From the NCBI GenBank assembly GCA_013153795.1, contig JAADDV010000062.1, positions 1 to 21,947 on the forward strand: a stretch of DNA of 21,947 nucleotides, given 5' to 3'. The stretch comes from Aquificota bacterium (GTDB lineage Bacteria > Aquificota > Aquificia > Aquificales > Hydrogenothermaceae). Under the pieces are notes generated by a model. The model did not search any database. It saw only the letters and a list, made by a program, of their open reading frames with translations, and was not told where the DNA came from. Numbering within the stretch: position 1 is the first letter of the stretch; each line of letters begins with the position of its first letter. This document shows positions 6,598 to 14,721 of this stretch, one piece after another. Made by a program: the position numbers and the translations under genes.

Positions 6598-6972
6598 CTA
6601 CTCTCTCTCAGGAAATTCTACAAATTCAATTATAGCCATTTGGGCATCGTCGCCTCTTCTTCTCTTATCAAGTTTATAAATTCTTGTATATCCACCATTT
6701 CTTTCAGCTAAAAGAGGCGCTATCTCTTTAAAAAGTTTAGTAGCTGCTTTTGTATTGTTTCTTAATCTTGCATTTAATAGCCTTCTTGATGCTACATTTT
6801 GCTTTTTAGCTAATGTAACAAGTTTTTCTATAAAAGGTCTTAAAGCTTTTGCTTTAGGAAGAGTTGTTTCAATTCTTCCATGTTCAATTAAAGCACAAGC
6901 AAGATTAATAAAAAGAGCTTCTCTTTGCTCTTTAGGCCTGTGAAAACTTTTTGTTTTTACTCTATGTCTCAT
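6598..6972 (-). CDS. rplQ: Ribosomal protein L17
   Basis: A 50S subunit protein near the exit tunnel, 124 aa (E. coli 127). The N-terminus MRHRVKTKSFHRPKEQREAL (through residue 20) and the TTLPKAKALRPFIEKLVTLAK segment (37-57) are typical of L17; TRIYKLDKRRRGDDAQMAI (95-113) is the conserved C-terminal part. It follows rpoA by 14 bp in the classical alpha-operon order rpsM-rpsK-rpsD-rpoA-rplQ, and has AGAGGTAGGTAAG before the ATG. Confidence 0.98.
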   Translation of the reverse strand: MRHRVKTKSFHRPKEQREALFINLACALIEHGRIETTLPKAKALRPFIEKLVTLAKKQNVASRRLLNARLRNNTKAATKLFKEIAPLLAERNGGYTRIYKLDKRRRGDDAQMAIIEFVEFPERE

Positions 6973-6986
6973 TCTTACCTACCTCT

Positions 6987-7961
6987 TTACTCTTTTTTTG
7001 TTGGTGAAGGTGCAAGTTCAAGCCCAAGGTCAGCTAAAGCTTCTTTTATTTCTTTAAGAGCTTTCCTACCTATACTTTTAGCTTCTTTTAAGTCTTCTTC
7101 TGTCATTTTAACCAGGTCTCCAATTGTTTGAATTCCAAGCTTTTTAAGGGTATTTGTAGCTCTGGAAGAAATTTCTAACTCTTCTATAGCTAAAGAAAGC
7201 TTGTCAGCTTCTATTTTTTCTGCAATACTTTCTGGTTCAACAGGTTTTATAGCTTCAACTTTTCTTGTTGTTGGATTTAATAATAGTTGGAAGTGCTCTA
7301 TAAGAAGATTAGAAGCTTTATTTAAGGCTTCTTCAGGGGTTATAGTTCCGTCTGTGTAAAACTCTAAAATAAGTTTATCATAATTTGTTTTTTCACCTAC
7401 TCTTGTAGGCTCCACTTTAAATGTGCACTTTTTAATAGGAGAAAAATTTGTATCTATTGGTATCCAGCCTATTTCTGTAGGTTGCTCCATTTCCTCAACC
7501 ATTACATATCCACGACCTTTTTCTATTTTAAGCTCCATTTTTACTTCTACATCACCATCTACAGTTGCAATATGAATATCTGGATCTACAATTTCTATAC
7601 CAGCTGGAACTTTTATATCTTTTGCAGTTATTTTTCCTGGTCCTTTGAATTCTAATATAGCAAAATCGCTATCTATTCCTTCATCCATTTTAAATTTTAT
7701 TTGCTTTAGATTTAAAATAATTTCAGAAATATCCTCAACTACTCCATCTAATGTTGTAAATTCATGAGGAGCACCATGAATTTTAACTGTAGTTATAGCT
7801 CCACTTTCTAAAGATGATAAGAGAACTCTTCTTAATGCATTTCCAAGGGTTATTCCATAACCTCTTTCTAAAGGCTCTACATATAATCTCCCAAACCTAT
7901 CTGTTTTTGTAGCTTCATCCCAATAAATCTTATTGGGCATTATAAATTCTAAAAAAGGCAT
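6987..7961 (-). CDS. rpoA: RNA polymerase subunit alpha
   Basis: Alpha dimerises to start RNA polymerase assembly and contacts promoter DNA and activators through its C-terminal domain. It is 324 aa (E. coli 329). The N-terminal domain has the family hallmarks RFGRLYVEPLERGYGITLGNALRRVLLSS (22-50; key RGYGITLGNALRR) and the C-terminal domain has ISSRATNTLKKLGIQTIGDL (264-283), where Arg267 matches the E. coli Arg265 that contacts UP elements. GRKALKEIKEAL (298-309) closes the helix-hairpin-helix. The ATG at 7959-7961 is chosen because GGAGGT lies ten bases upstream; the ATG seven codons later has no such site. Preserved Arg267 means AT-rich UP elements should be usable in this organism. Confidence 0.98.
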   Translation of the reverse strand: MPFLEFIMPNKIYWDEATKTDRFGRLYVEPLERGYGITLGNALRRVLLSSLESGAITTVKIHGAPHEFTTLDGVVEDISEIILNLKQIKFKMDEGIDSDFAILEFKGPGKITAKDIKVPAGIEIVDPDIHIATVDGDVEVKMELKIEKGRGYVMVEEMEQPTEIGWIPIDTNFSPIKKCTFKVEPTRVGEKTNYDKLILEFYTDGTITPEEALNKASNLLIEHFQLLLNPTTRKVEAIKPVEPESIAEKIEADKLSLAIEELEISSRATNTLKKLGIQTIGDLVKMTEEDLKEAKSIGRKALKEIKEALADLGLELAPSPTKKE

Positions 7962-8000
7962 TCGTTATTCTACCTCCAAAGGGGTTTAAGCCCAAGTTTA

Positions 8001-8630
8001 TTACATAGAATAGTACTCAATAATGAGCTGAACATTAACTGGTATTTCAAGCTCAATATCTTGAGGTATTTCTAAAACCTTTCCTCTGAAATTGTCCTTA
8101 TCCAGTTCAAGCCATGAAGGAACTGTTCTTGGATCTTTATTCTCTAAATTTTCCTTAAATAAAGGTGAGTTTTTGCTTTTTTCTCTAAGCTCTATAATAT
8201 CTCCCGGTTTTACCTGATAAGAAGGAATATTTACTTTTCTTCCATTTACAAGAAAATGTCCATGTCTAACAAGCTGTCTTGCCTGAAGTCTTGTTTTTGC
8301 AAAACCAAGTCTATAAACAACATTATCAAGTCTTCTTTCTAAAAGCTGGAGGAGAATCTGTCCAGTGTTTCCACCTTTAATACCAGCAATTCTAGCAGCT
8401 TCATCAAAGTACCTTTTAAACTGCTTTTCTCTTAATCCACCATATAGATATCTAAGTTTTTGTTTTTCTTGAAGACGGATTGCATAGTCAGAAAGTTTTC
8501 TTTTTCTTCCTTGAACTCTACCGTGCTGTCCAGGTGGGAAATTTCTTTTTTGGAAAGATTTTAAACTTCCACCTACAAAAGCTCCAAGTCTTCTACTTAC
8601 TTTAGTTAATGGACCAAGATATCTTCCCAT
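8001..8630 (-). CDS. rpsD: Ribosomal protein S4 (cysteine-free type)
   Basis: A primary 16S rRNA-binding protein that starts 30S body assembly, 209 aa (E. coli 206). The conserved FPPGQHG (31-37) and the S4 RNA-binding domain RRLDNVVYRLGFAKTRLQARQLVRHGHFLVNGRKVNIPS (about 99-137) are clear. The N-terminal region has no cysteines, so it lacks the zinc knuckle of the other S4 type. It is three bases after rpsK and 39 bp before rpoA. In E. coli S4 represses its own operon; no matching leader structure is recognised here. Confidence 0.98.
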   Translation of the reverse strand: MGRYLGPLTKVSRRLGAFVGGSLKSFQKRNFPPGQHGRVQGRKRKLSDYAIRLQEKQKLRYLYGGLREKQFKRYFDEAARIAGIKGGNTGQILLQLLERRLDNVVYRLGFAKTRLQARQLVRHGHFLVNGRKVNIPSYQVKPGDIIELREKSKNSPLFKENLENKDPRTVPSWLELDKDNFRGKVLEIPQDIELEIPVNVQLIIEYYSM

Positions 8631-8633
8631 CTA

Positions 8634-9026
8634 TTACACCCTCCTTTTAGCTGGTGGACGACATCCATTGTGAGGTATAGGAGTAACGTCCTTAATTACC
8701 TTAACATTAAGTCCTACAGCCTGAATAGTTTTAATAGCTGTTTCTCTACCAGCTCCAGGACCTTTTACCCATATTTCTACATCTTTCATTCCAAATTCAT
8801 CCATAGCTCTTTTTGCAGCTTTTTCAGCAGCTTTCTGAGCAGCATAAGGTGTAGATTTTCTAGTTCCTTTAAATCCTTCAGTTCCACCTGAAGCCCATGT
8901 TAATACATTTCCTTCTTTGTCAGTGATTGTAACAATAGTGTTATTAAAAGTAGCCTGTATATGTGCAATACCGTATGGCACGGTTCTTTTTACTTTTTTA
9001 GCACTTTTTTTTCTTTTCCTAGCCAT
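8634..9026 (-). CDS. rpsK: Ribosomal protein S11
   Basis: A 30S platform protein near the E site, 130 aa (E. coli 129). Diagnostic stretches are GIAHIQATFNNTIVTITD (19-36), GPGAGRETAIKTIQ (89-102) and the C-terminal DVTPIPHNGCRPPAKRRV (113-130). The basic N-terminus (ARKRKKSAKKVKR) is slightly extended. The ATG follows GAGGAGGCATC. It lies 13 bp after rpsM. Confidence 0.98.
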   Translation of the reverse strand: MARKRKKSAKKVKRTVPYGIAHIQATFNNTIVTITDKEGNVLTWASGGTEGFKGTRKSTPYAAQKAAEKAAKRAMDEFGMKDVEIWVKGPGAGRETAIKTIQAVGLNVKVIKDVTPIPHNGCRPPAKRRV

Positions 9027-9039
9027 GATGCCTCCTCAA

Positions 9040-9402
9040 TTACCTTCTTTTAATTCTTCCAGTAAATTTTCTTCTTGTTTTTGCATTTGTTTTTGTTCTT
9101 TGACCTCTTACAGGAAGACCAAGTCTGTGTCTGATTCCCCTATAGCAGCCCATATCCATAAGTTTTTTGATATTGACTGCTATTTCTCTTCTTAAGTCTC
9201 CTTCTACTTTATAATTTTGTTCAATAAATTTCCTTATTGCGTTTAGTTCATCTGGTGTAAGCTCACCAACTCTTTTCATACCATCAATACCAGTTTTTTC
9301 AAGAATTTCTTTAGCTCTGGTTTTTCCAATACCAAATATATAAGTAAGAGCAATCTCGAGTCTTTTTCTATCAGGTAAATCTACACCTGCTATACGAGCC
9401 AT
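9040..9402 (-). CDS. rpsM: Ribosomal protein S13
   Basis: A 30S head protein contacting the P-site tRNA and forming intersubunit bridges with the 50S subunit; 120 aa (E. coli 118). MARIAGVDLPDRKRLEIALT opens the protein, and the helix-hairpin region TYIFGIGKTRAKEIL follows. GCYRGIRHRLGLPVRGQRTKTNAKTRR (about 89-115; key RGQRTKTNAKTR) is the conserved basic tail. Its ribosome site overlaps the end of the upstream rpmJ (13-bp gap), so there is no room for a separate leader of the E. coli S4-controlled type. Confidence 0.98.
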   Translation of the reverse strand: MARIAGVDLPDRKRLEIALTYIFGIGKTRAKEILEKTGIDGMKRVGELTPDELNAIRKFIEQNYKVEGDLRREIAVNIKKLMDMGCYRGIRHRLGLPVRGQRTKTNAKTRRKFTGRIKRR

Positions 9403-9415
9403 TGTTTCCTCCTAA

Positions 9416-9529
9416 TTAACCCTGTTTTTGTTTATGTCTTGGATTTTCACAAATAACCATTACTCTACCATTTCTTTTAATAATTCTGCATTTTTCACAT
9501 CTTTTTTTAACAGAAGACCTTACTTTCAT
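9416..9529 (-). CDS. rpmJ: Ribosomal protein L36 (zinc-binding type)
   Basis: A 37-aa protein beginning MKVRSSVKKRCEKC and ending in PRHKQKQG. Cys11, Cys14, Cys27 and His32 make the zinc ribbon of the C+ form of L36, a late-assembling 50S protein that stabilises 23S rRNA. The start ATG is complementary to 9527-9529, with AGGTGTATAAA upstream, and the TAA is at 9416-9418. It lies 10 bp after infA and 13 bp before rpsM, the standard place between infA and rpsM. Confidence 0.97.
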   Translation of the reverse strand: MKVRSSVKKRCEKCRIIKRNGRVMVICENPRHKQKQG

Positions 9530-9539
9530 TTTATACACC

Positions 9540-9776
9540 TCACATTCTAAATATTATTCTTCCTCTTGTTAAATCATAAGGAGATAACTCTACTTTTACT
9601 CTATCTCCAGGCAAAATACGAATAAAATGCATTCTCATTTTTCCAGAAACATGAGCTAAAACTTCATGTCCGGTATCTAATTTTACTCGGAACATAGCAT
9701 TTGGAAGCGCTTCTTCAACAGTCCCTTCTACTACAATTCCTTTTTCTTTTTCCTCTTTTTTCTTCTTTTTTGCCAT
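9540..9776 (-). CDS. infA: Translation initiation factor IF-1
   Basis: IF-1 occupies the 30S A site during initiation. The OB-fold core is plain: VEGTVEEALPNAMFRVKLDTGHEVLAHVSGKMR (residues 16-48; key LPNAMFRV, HVSGKMR), IRILPGDRVKVELSPYDLTRGRI. I place the start at the ATG complementary to 9774-9776 (78 aa), with AGAGGAAG seven or so bases upstream. A TTG ten codons earlier has no ribosome site and would add residues not seen in the family. Compared with the usual 72 aa there is a lysine/glutamate-rich extension (KKKKKEEKEK) at the N-terminus. It lies between map and rpmJ. Confidence 0.96.
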   Translation of the reverse strand: MAKKKKKEEKEKGIVVEGTVEEALPNAMFRVKLDTGHEVLAHVSGKMRMHFIRILPGDRVKVELSPYDLTRGRIIFRM

Positions 9777-9808
9777 TTTGCTTCCTCTTAAGAGATTTTG
9801 ATACAAAT

Positions 9809-10567
9809 TTAATCTAGTTTTGAAAGAATCTCAGGACCGTTTTCAGTAATAGCAACAGAATGTTCAAAATGAGCTGCTAAAGCTTTCTCTTTTGAAACAA
9901 CTGTCCATCCATCTTTCAATTTTCGATAATAATTTGGTCTTTTACCTAAAGTAGCCATAGGTTCTATAGCCAAAACCATTCCTGGTCTAAGAAGGACATT
10001 TTCGGCATTAGCCACGCAGTTAGATACGTGAGGGTCTTCATGGGGTTTTTGCCCTATCCCATGTCCTCCATAATCACAAATAGGAGCAAGACGATACTCT
10101 TTTAACGTGCCTTCTATAGCAGCCGCGATATCTTTTATAGTATTACCAGGATAACATTTTTCTATCCCAGCCATTAATGATTTTTCAACACCTTCTAAAA
10201 GTCTTTTCTTTCTATCACTTATTTTATTTCCAACTACGTAAGAGATAGCTGCATCTCCATACCAGCCATCGTAAACAACACCAAAATCTATACTAACTAT
10301 ATCTCCTTCTTTTAAAGGTTTTTTCTTTGGAACTCCATGAACTATTTCCTCATTTATAGATACACATAAAGCAGCTGGAAAACCATATAAACCTAAAAAA
10401 GCTGGCTTAACATTTCTTTTTTCAGCTTCTCTTTTGGCAATTTCGTCTAAGTCTATACCTGTCATTCCTGGTTTCGTTTCTTCTTTTATTATTTGAAGAA
10501 TTTCGGCTACTATTTTATTGGCTTTTCTAAGTTTTTCTATATCTTTTTGGCTTTTTAAAGTTATCAT
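9809..10567 (-). CDS. map: Methionine aminopeptidase, type I
   Basis: It removes the initiator methionine from nascent proteins as they leave the ribosome. With the ATG start at 10565-10567 the protein is 252 aa (E. coli 264) and opens MITLKSQKDIEKLRKANKIV, like family members. All metal ligands and the catalytic His are visible: His77 (IVHGVP), Asp94 (SIDFG), Asp105 (YGDAA), His169 (GGHGIG), Glu202 (AIEPM), Glu235 (FEHS). An in-frame TTG three codons upstream (10576) is possible, but neither start has a clear ribosome site, so the exact start is uncertain. It follows adk by 13 bp and precedes infA. Confidence 0.96.
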   Translation of the reverse strand: MITLKSQKDIEKLRKANKIVAEILQIIKEETKPGMTGIDLDEIAKREAEKRNVKPAFLGLYGFPAALCVSINEEIVHGVPKKKPLKEGDIVSIDFGVVYDGWYGDAAISYVVGNKISDRKKRLLEGVEKSLMAGIEKCYPGNTIKDIAAAIEGTLKEYRLAPICDYGGHGIGQKPHEDPHVSNCVANAENVLLRPGMVLAIEPMATLGKRPNYYRKLKDGWTVVSKEKALAAHFEHSVAITENGPEILSKLD

Positions 10568-10580
10568 TTGCAACAAACTT

Positions 10581-11201
10581 TTATTCTATCACAGATAATA
10601 TAGTTTTGTAAATGATGTCAGGAGATTCCGAGGCATTTATAGGAAATAATTTATTCTTCTCTTTATAGTATTCAACTAAGGGAGCTGTTTGTTGATGGTA
10701 TACTTCCAATCTTTTTCTTATAACTTCCTCCTTATCATCATCTCTTTGAATAACATCTACATTTTCAGGGGGAGGATTATAGACAACGTGATAAACCTTT
10801 CCTGTTTTTGGGTCTATTCTTCTTCCTGAGAGCCTATTAACAACTTCATCATCTTCAATTTCAAATAAGATAACAACATCAACTTTTCTCCCTAATTCTG
10901 GAAGCATTTTATCTAAAGCTTCTGCTTGAGGAATTGTTCTAGGAAAGCCATCAAGAATAATATCTTTGTTTTCTAATTCTTTAAGTTTTTCTTTAATAAT
11001 AGATACAATAAGTTCATCAGGAACAAGTTTTCCTGCATCCATATATTCTTTTGCTTTTTTACCTAACTCTGTTTCATTCCTAACAGCTTCTCTTAAAATA
11101 TCCCCTGTAGATATTTGAATAAAACCTTTTTCAGTAAGATTTTGCGCTTGTGTTCCTTTTCCAGCCCCTGGAGGTCCTAAAAATATAATAGTTTTAGCCA
11201 T
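10581..11201 (-). CDS. adk: Adenylate kinase
   Basis: Adk interconverts ATP + AMP and 2 ADP. The protein is 206 aa (E. coli 214). The P-loop GPPGAGKGT is at 9-17, the AMP-binding and core motif DGFPRT at 84-89, and the LID region runs about 126-157 starting GRRIDPKTGKVYH. The LID has no cysteines, so it is the non-zinc type despite its full length. It begins two bases after the secY stop, in the common secY-adk-map arrangement. Confidence 0.98.
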   Translation of the reverse strand: MAKTIIFLGPPGAGKGTQAQNLTEKGFIQISTGDILREAVRNETELGKKAKEYMDAGKLVPDELIVSIIKEKLKELENKDIILDGFPRTIPQAEALDKMLPELGRKVDVVILFEIEDDEVVNRLSGRRIDPKTGKVYHVVYNPPPENVDVIQRDDDKEEVIRKRLEVYHQQTAPLVEYYKEKNKLFPINASESPDIIYKTILSVIE

Positions 11202-11203
11202 TT

Positions 11204-12496
11204 TTAGCTCCTTTTTAGAAAACCTTCATATTTCTTCATAGCAAGAAGAGCTTCTATCTGATGTAGAGTGTCCAACGCAACAACTACAACAATAAGTGCA
11301 GATGTTCCTCCAAAATAAAATGGAACGTCAAGCCATTTAATAAGTATCATAGGAAGAACAGCTATTGCAGCTAAAAAGATAGAACCTACAAATACTATTC
11401 TAGTAAGAACTTTATTTAAATATTCTTCTGTTTGACGGCCAGGTCTTACTCCTGGAATAAAAGCACCACTTTTCTTTAGATTTTCAGCAATATCTTTTGG
11501 ATTTATTAGTATTGCTGTGTAAAAGTAAGCAAAGAAAATAATAAGCCCAACATAAAGAACAAAATAAACATAACTTTGAGGAGAAAGTAAATCAACGATT
11601 TTTCTTGCTAATTCACTTTCTTCAACAAACATCTGAGCTATTGTTGCTGGAAACATAAGAAGTGCAACAGCAAATATAATAGGAATAACTCCTGCAGGGT
11701 TTAGTTTGAATGGTAAATATGAAGCTGCTGCCCTAGCTGCATTTGCAGCTCTTCTAGCATATTGGATAGGAATTCTTCTTTCTGCTTCTTGTATATATAT
11801 AATGCCTGCAACTACTATAATGATTACGGCTATAGCGATTCCCACTTGAAAAACTGTTAAATCTCCAGCTCTTAATTGTTCATAAGTGCTTATGATAGCT
11901 CGTGGTATTGTTGCAACGATACTTGCCATAATAATCATAGAAATACCATTTCCGATACCAAACTCTGTTATTTTTTCTCCAAGCCACATAAGAAAAACAG
12001 TTCCAGTTGTTATTATAATAGGCGTCATAGTAACAAACATTAAAGTGGATTCGGAAATAAGAGATTGACCGGTTTCTGTTTTTAAGTTACTAATCCATAA
12101 AGCAAGGGCAAAAGATTGAAATCCTGCGATAGCAATAGTTAGGTACCTTGTATACTGGGCTATCTTCCAACGACCGTATTCTCCTTCCTCTTTTTGATAT
12201 CTTTCAAGAGTAGGAATAACAGCAGTAAGAAGTTGCATTATAATAGCTGCTGAAATATATGGCATAATACCGAGGGCAAAAATAGAAAGACGACCTAAAG
12301 CACCACCAGAAAACAGATTATAAACATTAAATAAAACCCCACCAGCAGAATTAAAATAATGCTGTAAAGCTGCTGTATCTATTCCTGGAACAGGGATATG
12401 AGTTCCAAGTCTATAAACTGCAAAAATTATTAAAGTATATATAAACCTATCTCTTAACTCTTTTATTTCAAAAATAGCTTTTAATTTTTCAATCAA
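11204..12496 (-). CDS. secY: Protein translocase subunit SecY
   Basis: SecY is the channel of the Sec translocon in the inner membrane, through which exported proteins pass and membrane proteins are inserted. It is 430 aa (E. coli 443) with about ten hydrophobic segments. The first spans roughly 18-30 and is followed by the conserved HIPVPGID (33-40). FSGGALGRLSIFALGIMPYISA (62-83; key LSIFALGIMPYI) covers the plug and TM2. The cytoplasmic loop with RRIPIQYA and the C-terminal stretch around FIPGVRPG and QIEALLAMKKYEGF are typical. It follows rplO by 17 bp. Likely clients encoded in this window include the secreted protein at the left edge. Confidence 0.98.
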   Translation of the reverse strand: MIEKLKAIFEIKELRDRFIYTLIIFAVYRLGTHIPVPGIDTAALQHYFNSAGGVLFNVYNLFSGGALGRLSIFALGIMPYISAAIIMQLLTAVIPTLERYQKEEGEYGRWKIAQYTRYLTIAIAGFQSFALALWISNLKTETGQSLISESTLMFVTMTPIIITTGTVFLMWLGEKITEFGIGNGISMIIMASIVATIPRAIISTYEQLRAGDLTVFQVGIAIAVIIIVVAGIIYIQEAERRIPIQYARRAANAARAAASYLPFKLNPAGVIPIIFAVALLMFPATIAQMFVEESELARKIVDLLSPQSYVYFVLYVGLIIFFAYFYTAILINPKDIAENLKKSGAFIPGVRPGRQTEEYLNKVLTRIVFVGSIFLAAIAVLPMILIKWLDVPFYFGGTSALIVVVVALDTLHQIEALLAMKKYEGFLKRS

Positions 12497-12513
12497 CCAA
12501 ACCCTCTCTTAAT

Positions 12514-12969
12514 TTATTTTTCTAAAATTTCTACTTTCCCACCTGCAGCTTTTATTTTTTCTTCAGCAGATTTAGAAAATTTATGGGCTTTTACTGTTAA
12601 AGGCTTTGTAAGTTCTCCATCTCCAAGGATTTTTACTGCTTCTGTGCATCTAATAAGACCTTTTTCTTTTAAAACTTCAGGAGTTATTTCAGTATTAGCT
12701 TCAAACTTTTCCTCTAAAGTTTTTATATTAACAATTTCATACTCTTTTGCTGTAGGATTTTTGAATCCTCTTTTTGGGATTCTCATAATAAATGGTGTTT
12801 GTCCACCTTCAAAGAAAGCAGGAAGGTCACCATAACCTCTTCTTGATTTTTGCCCTTTATGTCCTCTTGTAGAAGTTTTTCCATGTCCAGAACCAATACC
12901 TCTACCTACTCTTTTTTTTCTGTGAGTTGCACCATATGCAGGTTTTAATTCATGTAGCTTTATCCCCAT
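12514..12969 (-). CDS. rplO: Ribosomal protein L15
   Basis: A late-assembling 50S protein of 151 aa (E. coli 144). The N-terminal MGIKLHELKPAYGATHRKKRVGRGIGSGHGKTSTRGHKGQKSR region (key VGRGIGSGHGKTSTRGHKGQ, 21-40) is the glycine-rich basic tail that penetrates rRNA, followed by FEGGQTPFIMRIPKRGF. Its ATG overlaps the rpmD stop by one base (TAATG), pointing to coupled translation. The GGAGG ribosome site lies inside the rpmD coding end. Confidence 0.98.
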   Translation of the reverse strand: MGIKLHELKPAYGATHRKKRVGRGIGSGHGKTSTRGHKGQKSRRGYGDLPAFFEGGQTPFIMRIPKRGFKNPTAKEYEIVNIKTLEEKFEANTEITPEVLKEKGLIRCTEAVKILGDGELTKPLTVKAHKFSKSAEEKIKAAGGKVEILEK

Positions 12970-13148
12970 TACTCTATCTCCTCCACTTGAATAAGATGAT
13001 GTGCTTTTCTAATATTTCCTAAAACCATAGGATTTTTTTCTAAAATTTTCTCATCATTTATCTTTTTTAAACCTAAAGATTTAACAGCTTTTATTTGATC
13101 TTTTCTTTTACCTGCTAATCCTCTAACAAGTTTGACTTTTATTTTCAT
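12969..13148 (-). CDS. rpmD: Ribosomal protein L30
   Basis: A 59-aa protein starting MKIKVKLVRGLAGKRKDQIK and ending IQVEEIE. The VRGLAGKRKDQIKAVKSLGL (8-27) and MVLGNIRKAHHLIQVEE (41-57) segments are the L30 signature, and the length equals that of E. coli. The ATG at 13146-13148 follows AGGAGGCTATAA. The gene sits 10 bp after rpsE and shares one base with the start of rplO, matching the usual rpsE-rpmD-rplO order. The adjacent genes and length leave little doubt. Confidence 0.97.
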   Translation of the reverse strand: MKIKVKLVRGLAGKRKDQIKAVKSLGLKKINDEKILEKNPMVLGNIRKAHHLIQVEEIE

Positions 13149-13158
13149 TTATAGCCTC

Positions 13159-13743
13159 CTACTTTACTATTGGAGCTTGAGCATATATTTTGAAGTTTTT
13201 CTTAACTTTTTCTTCATCTATTCCTCTTATCTTAGCTACTTGCTCAGGAGATCTAACTTTTAAGAGAGCATCAAACACAGCTTTTACTGTATTTGTTGGA
13301 TTTGTTGTTCTTCCAATAATCTTTGTAAGAATATCTGTTACTCCAAGAAGCTCGAGAACTGGCCTAACAGGTCCACCCGCCACAACCCCAGTACCTCTTC
13401 TTGCAGGTTTGAGAAGAACAACTGCTGATTCATATTCTCCAATTACATCATGAGGTATTGTCCCTTCTATAAGAGGAACTTTTATTATATGTTTTTTTGC
13501 ATCTGCTATAGCTTTTGCTATTGAAGGTGGAACTTCGTTAGCTTTTCCATGACCAAAACCAACATGTCCGTTTTTATCTCCTACAATTGCTAAAGTAGAA
13601 AAAGAAAATCTTCTACCACCTTCAACAACCCTTGTAGTTCTTCTTATTTCAACAACTTTTTCTTCAAGTGTTAATTCTTTGATATTAATAGGTTCTTGTT
13701 TTAATCTTTCTTCTATAATTGTTTCTATTTTTTTATATCCCAT
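13159..13743 (-). CDS. rpsE: Ribosomal protein S5
   Basis: A 30S protein lining the mRNA entry side and important for decoding accuracy. It is 194 aa against 167 in E. coli, with an N-terminal extension of about 25 residues (ETIIEERLKQEPINIKEL region) before the double-stranded RNA-binding-like domain. Conserved parts are RRTTRVVEGGRRFSFSTLAIVGD (34-56; key RVVEGGRRFSF), GHGKANEVP (64-72), and PARRGTGVVAGGPVRPVLELLG (112-133; key GTGVVAGGPVR). AAAGGAGTGATGGA precedes the ATG. Flanked by rplR (12 bp) and rpmD (10 bp). Confidence 0.98.
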   Translation of the reverse strand: MGYKKIETIIEERLKQEPINIKELTLEEKVVEIRRTTRVVEGGRRFSFSTLAIVGDKNGHVGFGHGKANEVPPSIAKAIADAKKHIIKVPLIEGTIPHDVIGEYESAVVLLKPARRGTGVVAGGPVRPVLELLGVTDILTKIIGRTTNPTNTVKAVFDALLKVRSPEQVAKIRGIDEEKVKKNFKIYAQAPIVK

Positions 13744-13755
13744 TCCATCACTCCT

Positions 13756-14127
13756 TTAGAATTTGAGTCCTTTTTCTCTTGCTGCGTCAGCAAAAGCTTT
13801 TACTTTACCGTGGTAAATAAAACCACCTCTATCAAAAACGACATTTTCAATTCCTTTAGCAAGAGCTTTTTCTGCAATGAACTCGCCAAGTTTTTTAGCT
13901 ATTTCTATATTTTTACCGCCTTTTATTCCATATTTTTCAGTAAAATCTTTATCTATAGTTGATGCAGAAACAAGAGTATGTCCTTTTTCATCATCAATTA
14001 TCTGAACATAAAGATTATTTAAACTTTTAAAGAAAGCCATTCTTGGTCTTTCTGCAGTTCCAAAAACTTTTTTTCTTATTCTTTTATGTCTAATTATTCT
14101 TTTTTCTCTTCTTGTTTTTACTGCCAT
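13756..14127 (-). CDS. rplR: Ribosomal protein L18
   Basis: A 5S rRNA-binding protein of the central protuberance, 123 aa (E. coli 117). RRIRKKVFGTAERPRMAFFKSLNNLYVQIIDD is recognisable in the parts HKRIRKKVFG (14-23), ERPRMAFFKS (26-35) and LYVQIIDDEKGHTL (38-51); VVFDRGGFIYHGKVKAFADAAREKGLKF ends the protein in family style (key FDRGGFIYHGKVKA). The ATG has GAGGAGTAGGAGTAAA upstream. It is the fourth gene after the Zn-type rpsN in normal spc order, 28 bp after rplF. Confidence 0.98.
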   Translation of the reverse strand: MAVKTRREKRIIRHKRIRKKVFGTAERPRMAFFKSLNNLYVQIIDDEKGHTLVSASTIDKDFTEKYGIKGGKNIEIAKKLGEFIAEKALAKGIENVVFDRGGFIYHGKVKAFADAAREKGLKF

Positions 14128-14155
14128 TTTACTCCTACTCCTCTATTTAGAGTTT

Positions 14156-14698
14156 TTATTTCTTACCTACAGATTTACCAGGTTTGAGTTTAAGAACTTC
14201 TCCTTTGTATCTAATACCTTTTCCTTTGTAAGGATCTGGTTTTCTAAATTCTCTTATTTCAGCAGCAACTTGACCTACTTTTTGTTTATCTATACCAGAA
14301 ACTTTTATAATATTTCCTTCTACTGAAATTTGAATATCAGGAGGAGGTTCATAAATAATAGGATGAGAATATCCAAGTTGAAGTTCTAATGTTTTTCCTT
14401 TCATCTGAGCTCTATAACCAATACCATGAATTTCAAGCTCTACTGTAAATCCCTTTGAAACACCTTCAACCATGTTCGCAAGTAAAGCTCTTGTTGTCCC
14501 ATGAATTGCTCTCATAAAAGCAGAATCATCAGGTCTTTCCACTTTTATTTGATTATTTTCTATTTTAATTTCTAATTTTGGATTAAAATCATTTTCTAAT
14601 TGTCCTTTTGGACCTTTAACAATAACATGATTGTTTTCTTCTATTTTAACCTCAACACCTTGAGGAATATCTATAGGTTTTCTTCCTATCCTTGACAT
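14156..14698 (-). CDS. rplF: Ribosomal protein L6
   Basis: A 50S protein near the GTPase-factor binding site, 180 aa (E. coli 177). MSRIGRKPIDIPQGVEVKI opens the protein; the second duplicated domain contains LEIHGIGYRAQMKGKTLELQLGYSHP (key GIGYRAQ, LGYSHP), and the C-terminal signature PDPYKGKGIRYKGEVLKLKPGKSVGKK (key PDPYKGKGIRY) is complete. GGAGGCAAAATTAA precedes the ATG. It lies 23 bp after rpsH. Confidence 0.98.
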   Translation of the reverse strand: MSRIGRKPIDIPQGVEVKIEENNHVIVKGPKGQLENDFNPKLEIKIENNQIKVERPDDSAFMRAIHGTTRALLANMVEGVSKGFTVELEIHGIGYRAQMKGKTLELQLGYSHPIIYEPPPDIQISVEGNIIKVSGIDKQKVGQVAAEIREFRKPDPYKGKGIRYKGEVLKLKPGKSVGKK

Positions 14699-14721
14699 TT
14701 AATTTTGCCTCCTTGTATTAA

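Noticed and set aside
7962..8000. GGG-CTTAAA-CCC near-inverted repeat in the rpoA leader, considered as an attenuator
   Set aside because: Only three strong pairs and no U run; it sits next to a normal ribosome site.
9777..9806. TTG start for infA ten codons upstream
   Set aside because: No ribosome site before it; the ATG at 9774-9776 has AGAGGAAG at proper spacing and fits the family's length better.
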